Shown in pieces: positions 44,978-55,339 of a stretch of 64,000 bases of DNA. The first letter of the stretch is position 1. Each line of letters opens with the position of its first letter. Below the pieces are notes generated by a model. It had not been told where the DNA came from. It saw nothing but the letters and a program-made list of their open reading frames with translations, and did not search any database. The DNA is taken from the NCBI RefSeq assembly GCF_029667115.1, contig NZ_JARUIU010000004.1:248001-312000 (forward strand), in the 5' to 3' direction. The translations under genes and the position numbers were made by a program. Source of the DNA: Jeotgalibacillus sp. ET6. Its GTDB lineage: Bacteria > Bacillota > Bacilli > Bacillales > Jeotgalibacillaceae.

Positions 44978-46696
44978 ATGCTTAAACGATTTTTTCAGTA
45001 CTATAAACCACATAAAAAGCTTTTTGCTGCTGACTTTAGCTGTGCGGTGCTGGTTGGTCTGCTCGAATTGGGTTTTCCGCTCGCTGTTGCCTGGTTTATT
45101 GATGAGCTTCTGCCGGAGGGAAATTGGCAGGCCATTACCTGGGTAAGCTTTATCCTTTTAGTTCTATACTTAATGAGCACCTCGCTTCAATACGTAGTGA
45201 ACTATTGGGGACACAAGCTTGGAATTAATATTGAGACGGACATGAGGCAGGAGCTGTTTGAACACGTTCAGAAGCAGTCTTTCCGCTTCTTTGATAATAC
45301 GAAGACCGGTCATGTGATGAGCCGGATCACGAATGATTTATTTGATATAGGAGAGCTTGCCCATCATGGCCCGGAGGATATTTTTATTGCGTTCATGACC
45401 TTCATCGGAGCTTTCTGGATCATGCTTACGATTAACGTGAAACTCGCTTTGGTTGCCATTATTGTCGTGCCATTTTTAATCTGGCTGATTACCTACTGCA
45501 ATATTCAGATGAACAAAGCCTGGAAGAAAATGTACGGCGATATTGCAGAAGTAAATGCAAGGGTGGAGGACAGTGTGTCTGGTGTTCGTGTGGTCCAATC
45601 CTTCACAAATGAAAATCATGAGATCGACCGCTTTACAACCGACAACAAAACATACCGCAAGACAAAAATAAGTGCATATAAAGTCATGTCTTATAGCTCC
45701 TCGGGGATTTACATGATGACGCGTTTAATTGTCCTGGTAGTCCTTGTATACGGAGCTTGGTTAAGCTTTATCGGTGAAATCACCTATGGAGAATTAGTAG
45801 GCTTTGTCCTCTATATTAATGTGTTATTTAAACCTATAGATAAAATCAGTGCGTTGCTTGAAATGTATCCAAAGGGAATGGCTGGCTTTAAGCGATTTAC
45901 GGATATGCTCGATCAGTCACCGGACATTTCCAATCACCCGGATGCCAAAGCTGTGAAGGACCTGAGAGGGCAAATCGACTTTCATGACGTTTCGTTCAGC
46001 TACGATGCGTACAAGCCTGTCTTGAAAAATATCTCCTTATCTCTTAAACAGGGAGAGACGGTTGCGTTTGTTGGACCCTCAGGAGCCGGCAAAACAACAA
46101 TCTGTTCACTTATTCCGCGATTCTATGATGTAACAGAAGGGTCCATTACGATTGATCAAATAGATATTCGGAAAATGACAAAAGAATCGCTTCGCAGTCA
46201 GATTGGCATCGTGCAGCAGGACGTATTTTTATTTACAGGCACGTTAAAAGAAAATATTGCCTACGGAAAACTCGGGGCAACAGATGAAGAAATAAAAGAG
46301 GCAGCGAAACGTGCGAACCTGGAATCTGTTATACAGTCACTCCCTCTTGGCTACGATACTCAAATAGGAGAGAGAGGACTGAAGCTCTCCGGAGGTCAAA
46401 AACAGCGGATTGCGCTTGCCCGCATGTTCCTTAAAAATCCGCCGATCCTTATCTTAGATGAAGCCACTTCAGCGCTCGATACGGAAACAGAATCCATTAT
46501 CCAGGAAGCCATTGCAGAACTTTCTAAAGGACGCACGACACTTGTCATTGCCCACCGTTTAGCTACAATCAGAAAAGCGGACCGGGTAGTCGTTGTAACT
46601 GAAGATGGAATAGCAGAGGATGGAACCCATGAAGAGCTGCTTGAGCAGGAAGGGATCTTTGCAAATCTCCATCGCGTTCAGTACGAGCGGGGATGA
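44978..46696 (+). CDS. ABC transporter, fused permease/ATPase
   Basis: Multidrug/lipid-type exporter half-transporter, probably a homodimer. Six membrane helices, then Walker A GPSGAGKTT, signature LSGGQKQRIAL, Walker B ILILDEATSALD. The N-terminal part FFQYYKPHKKLFAADF resembles YknU/YfiB-like exporters. GAGGAG lies 9 bp before ATG 44978; the longer frame from 44933 has no site. Followed by a repeat element. Substrate unknown. Confidence 0.9.
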   Translation: MLKRFFQYYKPHKKLFAADFSCAVLVGLLELGFPLAVAWFIDELLPEGNWQAITWVSFILLVLYLMSTSLQYVVNYWGHKLGINIETDMRQELFEHVQKQSFRFFDNTKTGHVMSRITNDLFDIGELAHHGPEDIFIAFMTFIGAFWIMLTINVKLALVAIIVVPFLIWLITYCNIQMNKAWKKMYGDIAEVNARVEDSVSGVRVVQSFTNENHEIDRFTTDNKTYRKTKISAYKVMSYSSSGIYMMTRLIVLVVLVYGAWLSFIGEITYGELVGFVLYINVLFKPIDKISALLEMYPKGMAGFKRFTDMLDQSPDISNHPDAKAVKDLRGQIDFHDVSFSYDAYKPVLKNISLSLKQGETVAFVGPSGAGKTTICSLIPRFYDVTEGSITIDQIDIRKMTKESLRSQIGIVQQDVFLFTGTLKENIAYGKLGATDEEIKEAAKRANLESVIQSLPLGYDTQIGERGLKLSGGQKQRIALARMFLKNPPILILDEATSALDTETESIIQEAIAELSKGRTTLVIAHRLATIRKADRVVVVTEDGIAEDGTHEELLEQEGIFANLHRVQYERG

Positions 46697-46710
46697 AGCA
46701 GAGTGAAAAC

Positions 46711-46966
46711 GTCGGCCGGAAGCGCAGCGGACCGGTCAAAAAGAGGTTGGGACATAACTGAAAAAAGTACTAAAACTATTCCAATTATATTTATTAGTAT
46801 GAGGTGAGCGGAGCGGAAGGTGGCGACTCCTGCAGGATATGACGGCAAGCTGAGCCTTTATAAGGCATCGCCTTGGAAAGGCTCAGCGCCGTCTCTGCGG
46901 AAAGCATCGGCCAGAAGCGCAGTGAACCGGTCGTAGAGCTTGAGGCATTTTTGTCTCAGGTTTTTT
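46711..46966. repeat. Family 1 intergenic repeat with extra end fragment
   Basis: A full copy from AGAGGTTGGGACATAAC (46742) to GAGCTTGAGGCA / TTTGTCTCAGG before a T-run (46966), preceded at 46711-46739 by a fragment matching the right end of another copy (GGCCGGAAGCGCAGCGGACC). It also provides termination for the ABC gene and fills the gap to ldh. Confidence 0.82.
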
Positions 46967-47022
46967 TGTTTAATTATAGCTTTAAAGAAATAATGGCATT
47001 ACAGTCCAATCAGAACCACTTC

Positions 47023-48012
<990 letters not shown>

Positions 48013-48014
48013 TT

Positions 48015-48044
48015 ATTATAGGACTGGTAAAATTTATCTGTCAA
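48015..48044 (-). promoter_or_regulatory. SigA promoter of ldh
   Basis: On the minus strand TTGACA (48039-48044) and TATAAT (48015-48020) with 18-bp spacing, both exact consensus. I did not find a TTGTGAAATATTTCACAA-type Rex operator next to it. Confidence 0.75.
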
Positions 48045-48070
48045 TGAACGGAAAGTCGGTGAGATAAAAA

Positions 48071-48122
48071 AAGGGTGTTAAGAAAGCCAGTAAACTCTGA
48101 CTTGCCAAACACCCTTCTTTTT
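48071..48122 (-). terminator. Terminator of pullulanase gene
   Basis: AAGGGTGTT and AACACCCTT pair across an AT-rich loop, with T-runs in both directions. It lies downstream of the pulA stop, ahead of the ldh promoter. Confidence 0.7.
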
Positions 48123-48153
48123 TAAAAAGCTGCACTACTGTAAAATGACGGTC

Positions 48154-51069
48154 CTATTTTAATTTACCATCCTTAAGAAGGACCATCGAGCTTAATCCTT
48201 TTACTTTGACACGATCCCCATGGCGAATAGCTAAGATCTTAGTGCCGGCATCTTCACTGTCCACCAGCACTTTCCAAGGTCCTTTTCCAGGAAGCTTGAC
48301 AGCTGCAGCTCCTTTATTTGCATTATGAATAACGAGAAGATTCCGGTTCTTTTTCTCCTCAAGTGTATAAGCTACAACATTCCTCGGTGCTTTTATAAAG
48401 GAGAGACGATCTTCGATTTCCTCCGCATCCGTTAATCGGAAGGCTTCAAACCGCTGACGAAGGTCGATCAATCCTTTCATATAATCCACTTCTTCATCAA
48501 ATTCAGCACGTCTTTCCCAGTCAAGCTGATTGACGGAATCTGGAGACTGATAGCTGTTATGATCTCCGCCTTTTGTGCGCATAAATTCCTGGCCGGCATG
48601 GATAAACGAAATTCCCTGTGAGGTGAGCACGATAGAAGATCCAAGCTTGTGCATGGCTATTTTATCGTTTTCACTAGCGTCAGGATTTGTTTTCTCAAGC
48701 TTGTCCCACAAGGTCAGGTTGTCATGGGCTTCTACATATTGAACGACCTGATCAGGATCACGGTAGGTGGCTGTGCTGTCATCATAATCCAGCCCTCCTG
48801 CAACACTTTGTTTCATTATTGCTTCCATACCCTGCTTGCCGTTAATAAAGCCCGGGTCTGTATCTTCCCAGACACTGCCTTTTGCCCCATCGCGAAGTGT
48901 ATCGTTAAAATGAGCGACACGAGGCATATCTTCTGCATTTTTCTGATTGGCTTTTCGCTCAGGGTCAAGAGGGGTATTAAGATCCCAGCCTTCTCCAAGT
49001 ACGATAATTGAAGGATCAATCTCATCAAGAGCTTCCCGTACAGCATTCATCGTATCCGTATCGTGAATTCCCATCAGATCAAAGCGGAAACCATTCATCT
49101 TGTATTCTTCTGCCCAATAGGAAACGGAGTCTACAATGAATTTCTCCATCATTCGTCTTTCAGAGGCTGTATCATTTCCAACTCCTGTCCCATTAGCCAG
49201 AGTGCCATCTTCGTTGTAGCGGAAATAGTAGCCGGGAACAAGCTGATTAAAGTTTGATTCATTCACGGCGTACATATGGTTATAAACAACATCCATAACC
49301 ACCCCGAGATTTTCCTGATGCAGGGTATGGATCATTTCCTTTAATTCCGTTACACGAACATCAGGATCGTACGGATCGGTTGCATAGGATCCTTCTGGAA
49401 CATTGTAGTTTTTCGGATCATAGCCCCAGTTAAATTGAGGCGTGTCGAGCTTTGTTTCATCCACTGTGCGATAGTCATAGATTGGAAGAAACTGAACATG
49501 ACTGACTCCAAGATCTTTAATATGGTTCAAGCCGGTTCTTACTCCCTCAGGACCCGTTGTTTTTAACTCTGATACTCCGAGATATTTTCCTTTTTCTTCG
49601 ATCCCGCTTTCAGGCTGAATGGATAAGTCCCGGACATGCAGCTCATAAATGATGGCATCTTCAGGGTGAGGGGAGGAGGTAAACCCTTTTCCATTGTCCC
49701 AGCCAGCCGGATCTGTTTCATCAAGGTCAATTACGGCCCCTTTATCTCCGTTAACAGACGTCGAACGGACATAAGGATCTACTGCTTCACGCCATTCATC
49801 TCCAATTTTTACCTTGTAGGTGTAGAGAAGGCCGTCCTGGTCTCCGCTTAAAGAAGCCGTCCACGTGCCTTTTTCACCTTTTTCCATCGCCATTTCTGAT
49901 CCGGCGGCATCATCCCAGGCGTCATAGGTCACAAGCATTGCTTCACTTGCTGTAGGAGCCCATACTTTAAAATCGGTCTGTTGTTCTGTATACGTATTTC
50001 CTAAGTCATCACCGTCATAAAAGTATTCCTCATCAAACGCTTCTGATCGTACAACTTTTCCAACCTGGATCGTCGCTTCACCAAACACGTCCGTGATGAC
50101 TTTATACGTCTTTGTCAGATCAATTTCCTGCTTTGTGGTGATTATCACTTGCGTAGTCAGGGTTTCTTCTTCGTTTACAGGCTTTATGGACTCAATGTCC
50201 AGTCCGCCGCTTAGTTCAATTCCCGGATTTTCAAGGGAAGTGTCAATTGGAAAATTCGTTGTCAGCGTAATCTCGTTAAGTCCGTCAATCGCCGCACGCA
50301 AAATTTTCGGGTCGCGGTCAATATGATTTGGATCATAATAAATGCCTTCTTCACCCTGTACTAACCAGATTTCAGCCTTCCCATCTTCTTGAATCTGCCG
50401 GATAATCCGATCTCCGAATTCCCGATCCGCCCAGTCATTATCTCCTTCATTTTTTCGCACAATCAATCCGATTCGATCAAACGCTTCTTCATCGGTCAAC
50501 GTAACCTCTGCTGTTTTTCCGAAATCATCCTCTGAAGTAAATTCAACGGTTTGTCCGTCTCCGCTGCCGGGCCAGGCCCATAAATCCCAGCCTTCATAGT
50601 TATTGTCATAGCGGTAATAATGGACCGTTAAATCGACCTCGTTAAAAGAAGGGAAGTCACGATATTCGCCATCCGGCGGTTCAGTATAAACCGTATCATC
50701 ACCTGATTTTATCCAAACCTCAGCAACGCCGGCTTCTACATCCGCCCATCTGTCACCGCCATCTTTTTCCCATTCATCCGTCCGCACGATAAATCCAAAG
50801 CGTTCGTGCGCACCATCCAGATCAACCCTGGCGATTTTGCCAAAGGCATCTTCATCCGTAAAATTATGTACCTGGCCTTCGGCTCCATCGGCCCAGACCC
50901 ATAAGTTCCAATCCTGTGTAGTATTCGGATCCTCCTGATAATGGACAATTAAAGAAGTGTAAGTAGATGAATCTTCAGCCTGAACAGATGCAACCGGTTG
51001 CGCGATCGGAATAAGAGATAAAATCAGTACCATTGCGAGCAAGCAGGAAAGCCATTTTTGATTTTTCAC
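48154..51069 (-). CDS. pulA: Secreted type I pullulanase
   Basis: Debranching enzyme for alpha-1,6 links in pullulan and starch. Signal peptide KNQKWLSCLLAMVLILSLIP then AQPVASVQAED; two CBM41-type starch-binding domains (about 38-140 and 147-250, each with DLWAWPGSGDG/LWVWADGAEG); a CBM48-like domain near 350-440; GH13_14 catalytic domain with VMDVVYNHMY, GFRFDLMGIHD and YVEAHDNLT. The type I signature appears as FNWGYDP (Phe for Tyr). 971 aa, with no surface anchor seen, so it is released. Confidence 0.95.
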   Translation of the reverse strand: MKNQKWLSCLLAMVLILSLIPIAQPVASVQAEDSSTYTSLIVHYQEDPNTTQDWNLWVWADGAEGQVHNFTDEDAFGKIARVDLDGAHERFGFIVRTDEWEKDGGDRWADVEAGVAEVWIKSGDDTVYTEPPDGEYRDFPSFNEVDLTVHYYRYDNNYEGWDLWAWPGSGDGQTVEFTSEDDFGKTAEVTLTDEEAFDRIGLIVRKNEGDNDWADREFGDRIIRQIQEDGKAEIWLVQGEEGIYYDPNHIDRDPKILRAAIDGLNEITLTTNFPIDTSLENPGIELSGGLDIESIKPVNEEETLTTQVIITTKQEIDLTKTYKVITDVFGEATIQVGKVVRSEAFDEEYFYDGDDLGNTYTEQQTDFKVWAPTASEAMLVTYDAWDDAAGSEMAMEKGEKGTWTASLSGDQDGLLYTYKVKIGDEWREAVDPYVRSTSVNGDKGAVIDLDETDPAGWDNGKGFTSSPHPEDAIIYELHVRDLSIQPESGIEEKGKYLGVSELKTTGPEGVRTGLNHIKDLGVSHVQFLPIYDYRTVDETKLDTPQFNWGYDPKNYNVPEGSYATDPYDPDVRVTELKEMIHTLHQENLGVVMDVVYNHMYAVNESNFNQLVPGYYFRYNEDGTLANGTGVGNDTASERRMMEKFIVDSVSYWAEEYKMNGFRFDLMGIHDTDTMNAVREALDEIDPSIIVLGEGWDLNTPLDPERKANQKNAEDMPRVAHFNDTLRDGAKGSVWEDTDPGFINGKQGMEAIMKQSVAGGLDYDDSTATYRDPDQVVQYVEAHDNLTLWDKLEKTNPDASENDKIAMHKLGSSIVLTSQGISFIHAGQEFMRTKGGDHNSYQSPDSVNQLDWERRAEFDEEVDYMKGLIDLRQRFEAFRLTDAEEIEDRLSFIKAPRNVVAYTLEEKKNRNLLVIHNANKGAAAVKLPGKGPWKVLVDSEDAGTKILAIRHGDRVKVKGLSSMVLLKDGKLK

Positions 51070-51107
51070 GTGCCTTTTTCCCTCCTAGAATAGTGGTATT
51101 ATTTAGA

Positions 51108-51146
51108 ATTATAAAACAAGTACGATACATATGTAAGCGGTTGCAC
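51108..51146 (-). promoter_or_regulatory. pulA promoter with overlapping cre site
   Basis: On the minus strand TTACAT (51131-51136) and TATAAT (51108-51113), 17-bp spacing. The + strand reads ATGTAAGCGGTTGCAC at 51131-51146, a 15-of-16 match to the CcpA cre consensus, covering the -35. Glucose repression of pulA is predicted. Confidence 0.72.
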
Positions 51147-51238
51147 AAATGTTGCGCAAAATGAACCGGAATGACTAGAAAATGATAAGGGACTATTTTC
51201 ATGCATCATTTATCCCTTTAATTTTAGTGAATAAATTA

Positions 51239-51312
51239 AAGCCTGAGACAAGAGTGTCTCAGGCTCTGAGGCCAGTTCACTGCGCTTAGGCCGGCGCTGG
51301 CCTTTATAAGGT
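51239..51312. repeat. Truncated family 1 repeat
   Basis: GCCTGAGACAAGAGTGTCTCAGGC hairpin followed by GGCCAGTTCACTGCGCTTAGG, matching the left end of the family in the orientation of the 39602 copy, then cut off before the coat-like gene. Confidence 0.7.
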
Positions 51313-51330
51313 TTGATGGTTCCCATTCCC

Positions 51331-51606
51331 TTAATAGTAATAAGGATACGGGTATGGATAAGGCGTGTAAGGATAGCCGTAGCCTAATCCAGGAGTCAAA
51401 AGTGCTCCTGTTAAAAGCCCTCCTGCAAAACCTGCTGGAAAGCCGTATCCGAATGGTCTGCCATACCCGAAAGGCCGGCCGTAACCAAAAGGCCGTCCGT
51501 ATCCAAAAGGTCTGCCAAAAGGTCTTCCAAATTGTCTTTGGTCTGCTTCATACGATTGATTGTCATACGTATATCCATCATGTAAAGAATACATGCCGTT
51601 GTTCAT
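51331..51606 (-). CDS. Gly/Tyr/Pro-rich repeat protein, coat-like
   Basis: 91-aa low-complexity protein. The polar start MNNGMYSLHDGYTYDNQSYEA is followed by about five tandem copies of the five-residue unit GRPFG/Y (about 27-52), a hydrophobic AGFAGGLLTGALLTPG and a Tyr/Pro tail. No signal peptide. Such proteins are typical of spore coat or crust in Bacillaceae, but I infer this from composition only. GGAGGG precedes the ATG at 51606. The DNA repeats are 15 bp (CGGCCTTTCGGGTATGG-like, read on the minus strand). Confidence 0.75.
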   Translation of the reverse strand: MNNGMYSLHDGYTYDNQSYEADQRQFGRPFGRPFGYGRPFGYGRPFGYGRPFGYGFPAGFAGGLLTGALLTPGLGYGYPYTPYPYPYPYYY

Positions 51607-51746
51607 AAGCGTACCCTCCTAAAAGTTCATTCTTTAAAGCTTATGCCTAACCCGGTTTGGGTTCTTGGATGAATATCCCTGTTTTTTAAATATTTTTGCA
51701 TGAATTTTCTTTTAAGACGGAAAGCTAGTTGAAAAGGAGGGAAGTC

Positions 51747-52040
51747 ATGAGTTTTCCGGAGATTCAAACAAATTTTTGGGATGCAGTCATCGCTGTGCCT
51801 GCAATTGTCGTGATCATACAGTTACTTAAAATGCGATTCTCCATTCCGAAATTTATCATTCCTACCCTCGCAAACGCTCTTGGATTAGTCCTGTCGATCT
51901 TTATTAGTCATAAAGACCATTTGGCTGCCGGACTTTTTATGGGGTTTTTTTACGGGAATGCTGCAGTAGGTGCATACGCTTCGATTAAGACGTCCATCGT
52001 TTCGTATTTAAACAAGGTTCAAAGAAAAAACCCCACGTAA
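51747..52040 (+). CDS. Small holin-like membrane protein
   Basis: 97-aa protein with three to four hydrophobic segments (AVIAVPAIVVIIQLL, IPTLANALGLVLSIFI, LAAGLFMGFFYGNAAVGAYA) and a positively charged C-terminus, as in phage holin families. No endolysin or phage genes are nearby, so a chromosomal role is likely. AAAGGAGG is 6 bp before ATG 51747; the longer frame from 51729 overlaps that site. Confidence 0.7.
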   Translation: MSFPEIQTNFWDAVIAVPAIVVIIQLLKMRFSIPKFIIPTLANALGLVLSIFISHKDHLAAGLFMGFFYGNAAVGAYASIKTSIVSYLNKVQRKNPT

Positions 52041-52041
52041 A

Positions 52042-52090
52042 ACAGGAGCTTAAGCGGTTCAGCATCTGACCCGTTAAGCTCCTGTTTTTA
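52042..52090. terminator. Bidirectional terminator
   Basis: ACAGGAGCTTAAGCGG pairs with CCGTTAAGCTCCTGT around a 13-nt loop; TTTTT follows on the + strand. It separates the holin-like gene from the converging GQ-rich gene. Confidence 0.8.
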
Positions 52091-52091
52091 G

Positions 52092-52622
52092 TTAAGAACA
52101 GCTGACTACTTCAATATTACGGGTGTCGAGTCCGATGTACATCCAGCGGAACTGGTTGCTGTTCCAATAAAATCCGCCTACTGAATTGTTTCCTAATACG
52201 ACTGGATAAAACCAGAAGGAGGCTCCGCTCGTCAGCCATACGTAAGTAAAGCGGAAAAGACATGGACGAATGACATTGGGATCAACCAGGAAAACAGATG
52301 GGCCTCCTTGAGCACTAAAGGGTTTGGGCGGAATTTGTGAAGGGGGCGGGGTGGTTGGGGCACTTGCATTCTGTTGTGGATTGCCGCCGCTTTGCCCGCC
52401 TCCAGGGAAAGGAAATCCTTGACCTCCGCCCTGACCTCCGCCCGGAAAAGGAAATCCTTGACCTCCTCCTTGACCTCCGCCTGGGAAAGGAAATCCCTGT
52501 CCACCGCCCTGCCCGCCGCCAGGAAGCGGGAACCAGGTGATTGGTGAAAGAATCCGTTGGTCATAGCCAGACGTCTGATCGTAATAAGGGTAAGAATTCA
52601 TATAGTAATAGTCGTTCATCAC
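52092..52622 (-). CDS. GGGQ/GFPFP tandem-repeat protein, coat- or surface-like
   Basis: 176 aa. N-terminus rich in Tyr (NDYYYMNSYPYYDQ), then about three and a half copies of a 13-residue PGGGQGGGQGFPF unit (residues ~34-82), a Pro-rich linker, and a folded C-terminal domain of ~75 residues (PCLFRFTYVWLTSGASFWFYP ... MYIGLDTRNIEVVSCS) with two Cys. No signal peptide. The C-terminal domain recurs in Bacillaceae proteins of unknown role; a spore surface location is inferred from composition. AGGAT-type site before the ATG at 52622 (or 52619). Confidence 0.75.
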   Translation of the reverse strand: MMNDYYYMNSYPYYDQTSGYDQRILSPITWFPLPGGGQGGGQGFPFPGGGQGGGQGFPFPGGGQGGGQGFPFPGGGQSGGNPQQNASAPTTPPPSQIPPKPFSAQGGPSVFLVDPNVIRPCLFRFTYVWLTSGASFWFYPVVLGNNSVGGFYWNSNQFRWMYIGLDTRNIEVVSCS

Positions 52623-52750
52623 ACACGATCCTTTCTGAAAGAAAACATTTTAGGAAACAAAGCCCGGGAGATGCTATGGCACTTCCCATGTCTGTCACTT
52701 GTTAATTAGTGTATTTCACTCCAAATGTTGTGTGTGTGTGAACGCCCAGC

Positions 52751-53632
52751 CTATCCTTGAGGCAGGGATTTTACCAGAGAGATAAATTCTCTTGATGTGT
52801 AGGGGACATATCTGTTTTTGGCTAAAATCATCCCCAAATGCCAAGGGAAAGGCTTTGTCAGGGAGATCATTTTGAAAGGCCCGTCCTTTACCCGGTCACA
52901 GATCAGTTTTGGCATCAGCGTGACACCGAGATTTTTTTCTACCATTCCAACGATAAAATCCCACTGGGAGCTTTCATATGCAATTTGCGGCGTAAAGCCC
53001 TGACTGATGCAAACTTCAATGGTTCTGCTATTTAGCGTGAATTCTTTGCTTAACAGCAGGAATTTATCTTCCTTAAGTTCAATTAGATCTACGACTTTCC
53101 GGTTTGCCAGAGGATGTGACTCATGGACGAGGAGTTTAATTTCCTGCTGAACAAAGGGAACAACGTCAAACTGCTCTTCATTAACCGGCAGCAGAACAAA
53201 ACCCAGATCAACCTCGCCATCCAATACTTTTTGTTCCACTTTTTTTGCACCGTCTTCAGCAAGCATCACCGCAACATCCGGATATTCTTTTTGAAATTCC
53301 GCAATAATAGTTGGGAAAAAAAGAGTGCTGATCACTGGAGGAAGCCCTATCTTTATTTTTCCCTTCTTCAGGTTCATTACATCGTAAAGAGAAGCGGAGA
53401 GATCATCCAGGCCATTTACTACTTTTTGAGCTTGAATAAAAACAATCTCTCCTGCATCTGTTAAATGAATCTGTTTGGCAGAGCGATCAATTAATGTTAC
53501 TTCCAGCTCAAGCTCCAGACCCTTTACCATTTTACTTAAAGTGGGCTGGGTAACATGGAGCGAGCGGGAAGCCTTCGTAAAGCTTTTATGTTTAGCCACC
53601 TCAATAAAATACATCAGCTGTCTGATATCCAT
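52751..53632 (-). CDS. LysR-family regulator of the hydroxybutyrate operon
   Basis: LysR-type regulator, 293 aa: N-terminal winged helix (MDIRQLMYFIEVAKHKSFTKASRSLHVTQPTLSKMVKGLE) and a C-terminal effector domain (from ~90) that binds a small molecule. Divergent from the permease/dehydrogenase operon at 53986, as usual for activators of catabolic genes. The effector could be 3-hydroxybutyrate or acetoacetate (inference). AAGGGGG-type site before the ATG at 53632. Confidence 0.9.
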   Translation of the reverse strand: MDIRQLMYFIEVAKHKSFTKASRSLHVTQPTLSKMVKGLELELEVTLIDRSAKQIHLTDAGEIVFIQAQKVVNGLDDLSASLYDVMNLKKGKIKIGLPPVISTLFFPTIIAEFQKEYPDVAVMLAEDGAKKVEQKVLDGEVDLGFVLLPVNEEQFDVVPFVQQEIKLLVHESHPLANRKVVDLIELKEDKFLLLSKEFTLNSRTIEVCISQGFTPQIAYESSQWDFIVGMVEKNLGVTLMPKLICDRVKDGPFKMISLTKPFPWHLGMILAKNRYVPYTSREFISLVKSLPQG

Positions 53633-53715
53633 ACGGTACCCCCTTTGATAAAAATAAGTGATAATCTATCGATTTTTTAAATGATTAGAAGATAGATGAC
53701 CTATAGTTTTTAGTT

Positions 53716-53885
53716 ATAGGTATTATAATTATTATTCATTTTACCTATTGATCTATAAAAGGTACACTGTAAAACGTAATAAGTCGAAATATTTAAAAAT
53801 TTTAATGTGCTTCAGTTTAGGGAGCCAACAGTGGATTTCGATCCTGGTGCTGAATTTTATTCTGACAAATTGTAAGCGATTACAT
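53716..53885 (+). promoter_or_regulatory. Operon promoter, inverted repeat and cre site
   Basis: Within the 353-bp divergent gap: ATAGGTA (53716-53722) and TACCTAT (53742-53748) form an inverted repeat that could bind the LysR protein. A -35 TTTACC (53740) and -10 TACACT (53763-53768) lie over and after it. TTGTAAGCGATTACAT at 53870-53885 is a full cre consensus match downstream of the start, suggesting CcpA roadblock repression. The rest of the gap shows nothing more. Confidence 0.65.
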
Positions 53886-53985
53886 TTATGATCAGTTTAT
53901 TTGCCGGTGCTATGAAAAACAACGTTTTTTCAATGGTACGTTTCCATGAAAGGAGAAATTAAAAAGAAGGCAGGGAGGAATAACA

Positions 53986-55305
53986 ATGTTAAGTATGATC
54001 GGGTTGGTTGGAGGACTTATATTACTCATTGTGTTAACGATGAAGGGCATGAATCTTCTTGTAGCAGGTCCGCTTTGCGCGCTGGTCGTTGCACTATTCA
54101 GCGGGATGCCGTTATTTCCGCAGCTGGTTGGAGAGGGAGAGTCCAATTTTTTGACGAATTACATGGGAGGGTTCTCCGGCTTCATTACATCCTGGTTTCC
54201 TATGTTTTTATTAGGAGCCATCTTTGGAAAAGTAATGGAGGATAGCGGGGCAGCAGACAGTGTGTCAAGGTGGCTTGTAAAAGTATTCGGGATAAAAAAA
54301 GCGGTATTTGCCATTGTTCTTTCGTGTGCTGTATTAACTTACGGAGGAGTCAGCTTGTTTGTAGTGGCTTTTTCCGTTTTTCCGATGGCACTCAGTTTGT
54401 TTAAGCAGGCCGATCTTCCAAGACGATTTATTCCGGCTGCTTTGGCCTTTGGTTCAGTAACGTTTACCATGACATCTGCCGGTTCACCGGAAATTCAAAA
54501 CTGGATTCCAATTGATTATCTAGATACAACGGCCTATGCAGGCTGGGAAGTGAGTTTACTTGTAGCGGTATTTATGATGATTGTCGGCTACTGGTGGCTG
54601 AAAAAGATGATTAATAAAGCAGTGGGAAGAGGAGAACGATTTGAAGCAAGGGAAACGGATCCCGTGCTGGAGAACAGAAAGCTTCCGCACCCTGGCTTAA
54701 GTGCCATTCCTCTTTTAGTGGTACTGGTGATTTCATTTATTTTTCATAATTCGTTATTAACATCTGCACTGATTATTGCGTTGCTCGGAGGAATCGTTAC
54801 GACCTATTTATTAAATCGAAAATACTTTATTAATTTTGGGAAAGCCATGTCAGAAGGAACAATCGGTGCGTTAATTGCCATCGGAAATACAGCAGCTGTA
54901 GTCGGATTTGGCGGGGTGGCTAAAGCGGTTCCTGCCTTTAATGTAGCAGTTGATGCTATGACCAGCATTCCAGGAAGTCCGCTTATTGGCGGGGCCATTG
55001 CTGTAAGTGTCATTGCGGGACTGACAGGGTCTGCATCAGGCGGACAAGTCATTGCGCTGCCGCTTTTGGCACCGCACTACATGGACATGGGTGTGAATCC
55101 TGAAGCACTTCATCGAACGGTGGCTATTTCCTCCGGCGCTCTCGATTCGTTGCCTCATAACGGATATGTTGTAACCACGATCCGAGGGGTGTGTGGAGAA
55201 ACCCATAAGGATGCATACGGGCCGGTAGGTATTGTGACGGTCATCGTACCTTTAATTGGTCTTGGCATCGCCATTGCGCTGTTTTCTCTGGGGCTTGGAA
55301 TCTGA
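53986..55305 (+). CDS. GntP-family permease (hydroxybutyrate-like)
   Basis: Integral membrane transporter with about 12 helices, 439 aa. VAGPLCALVVALFSGMPLF and SLFVVAFSVFPMALSLF match GntP/D-beta-hydroxybutyrate permeases, as does TGSASGGQVIALPLLAPHYM. Followed 34 bp later by 3-hydroxybutyrate dehydrogenase, which points to hydroxybutyrate or a related hydroxy acid as substrate. GGGAGG is about 8 bp before ATG 53986. Confidence 0.87.
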   Translation: MLSMIGLVGGLILLIVLTMKGMNLLVAGPLCALVVALFSGMPLFPQLVGEGESNFLTNYMGGFSGFITSWFPMFLLGAIFGKVMEDSGAADSVSRWLVKVFGIKKAVFAIVLSCAVLTYGGVSLFVVAFSVFPMALSLFKQADLPRRFIPAALAFGSVTFTMTSAGSPEIQNWIPIDYLDTTAYAGWEVSLLVAVFMMIVGYWWLKKMINKAVGRGERFEARETDPVLENRKLPHPGLSAIPLLVVLVISFIFHNSLLTSALIIALLGGIVTTYLLNRKYFINFGKAMSEGTIGALIAIGNTAAVVGFGGVAKAVPAFNVAVDAMTSIPGSPLIGGAIAVSVIAGLTGSASGGQVIALPLLAPHYMDMGVNPEALHRTVAISSGALDSLPHNGYVVTTIRGVCGETHKDAYGPVGIVTVIVPLIGLGIAIALFSLGLGI

Positions 55306-55339
55306 TTCATCATGAAAAAGGCAGACAGGAGGAGCAAAT

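Noticed and set aside
51431-51540. Short regular repeats that could suggest a CRISPR array
   Set aside because: They are in-frame codon repeats of the GRPFG protein, with no unique spacers. The same holds for 52380-52520 (GGGQ repeats).
52232-52564. Alternative open frames overlapping the GGGQ protein on both strands
   Set aside because: Opened by the repetitive GC-rich codons of the real gene; no ribosome site and implausible composition.
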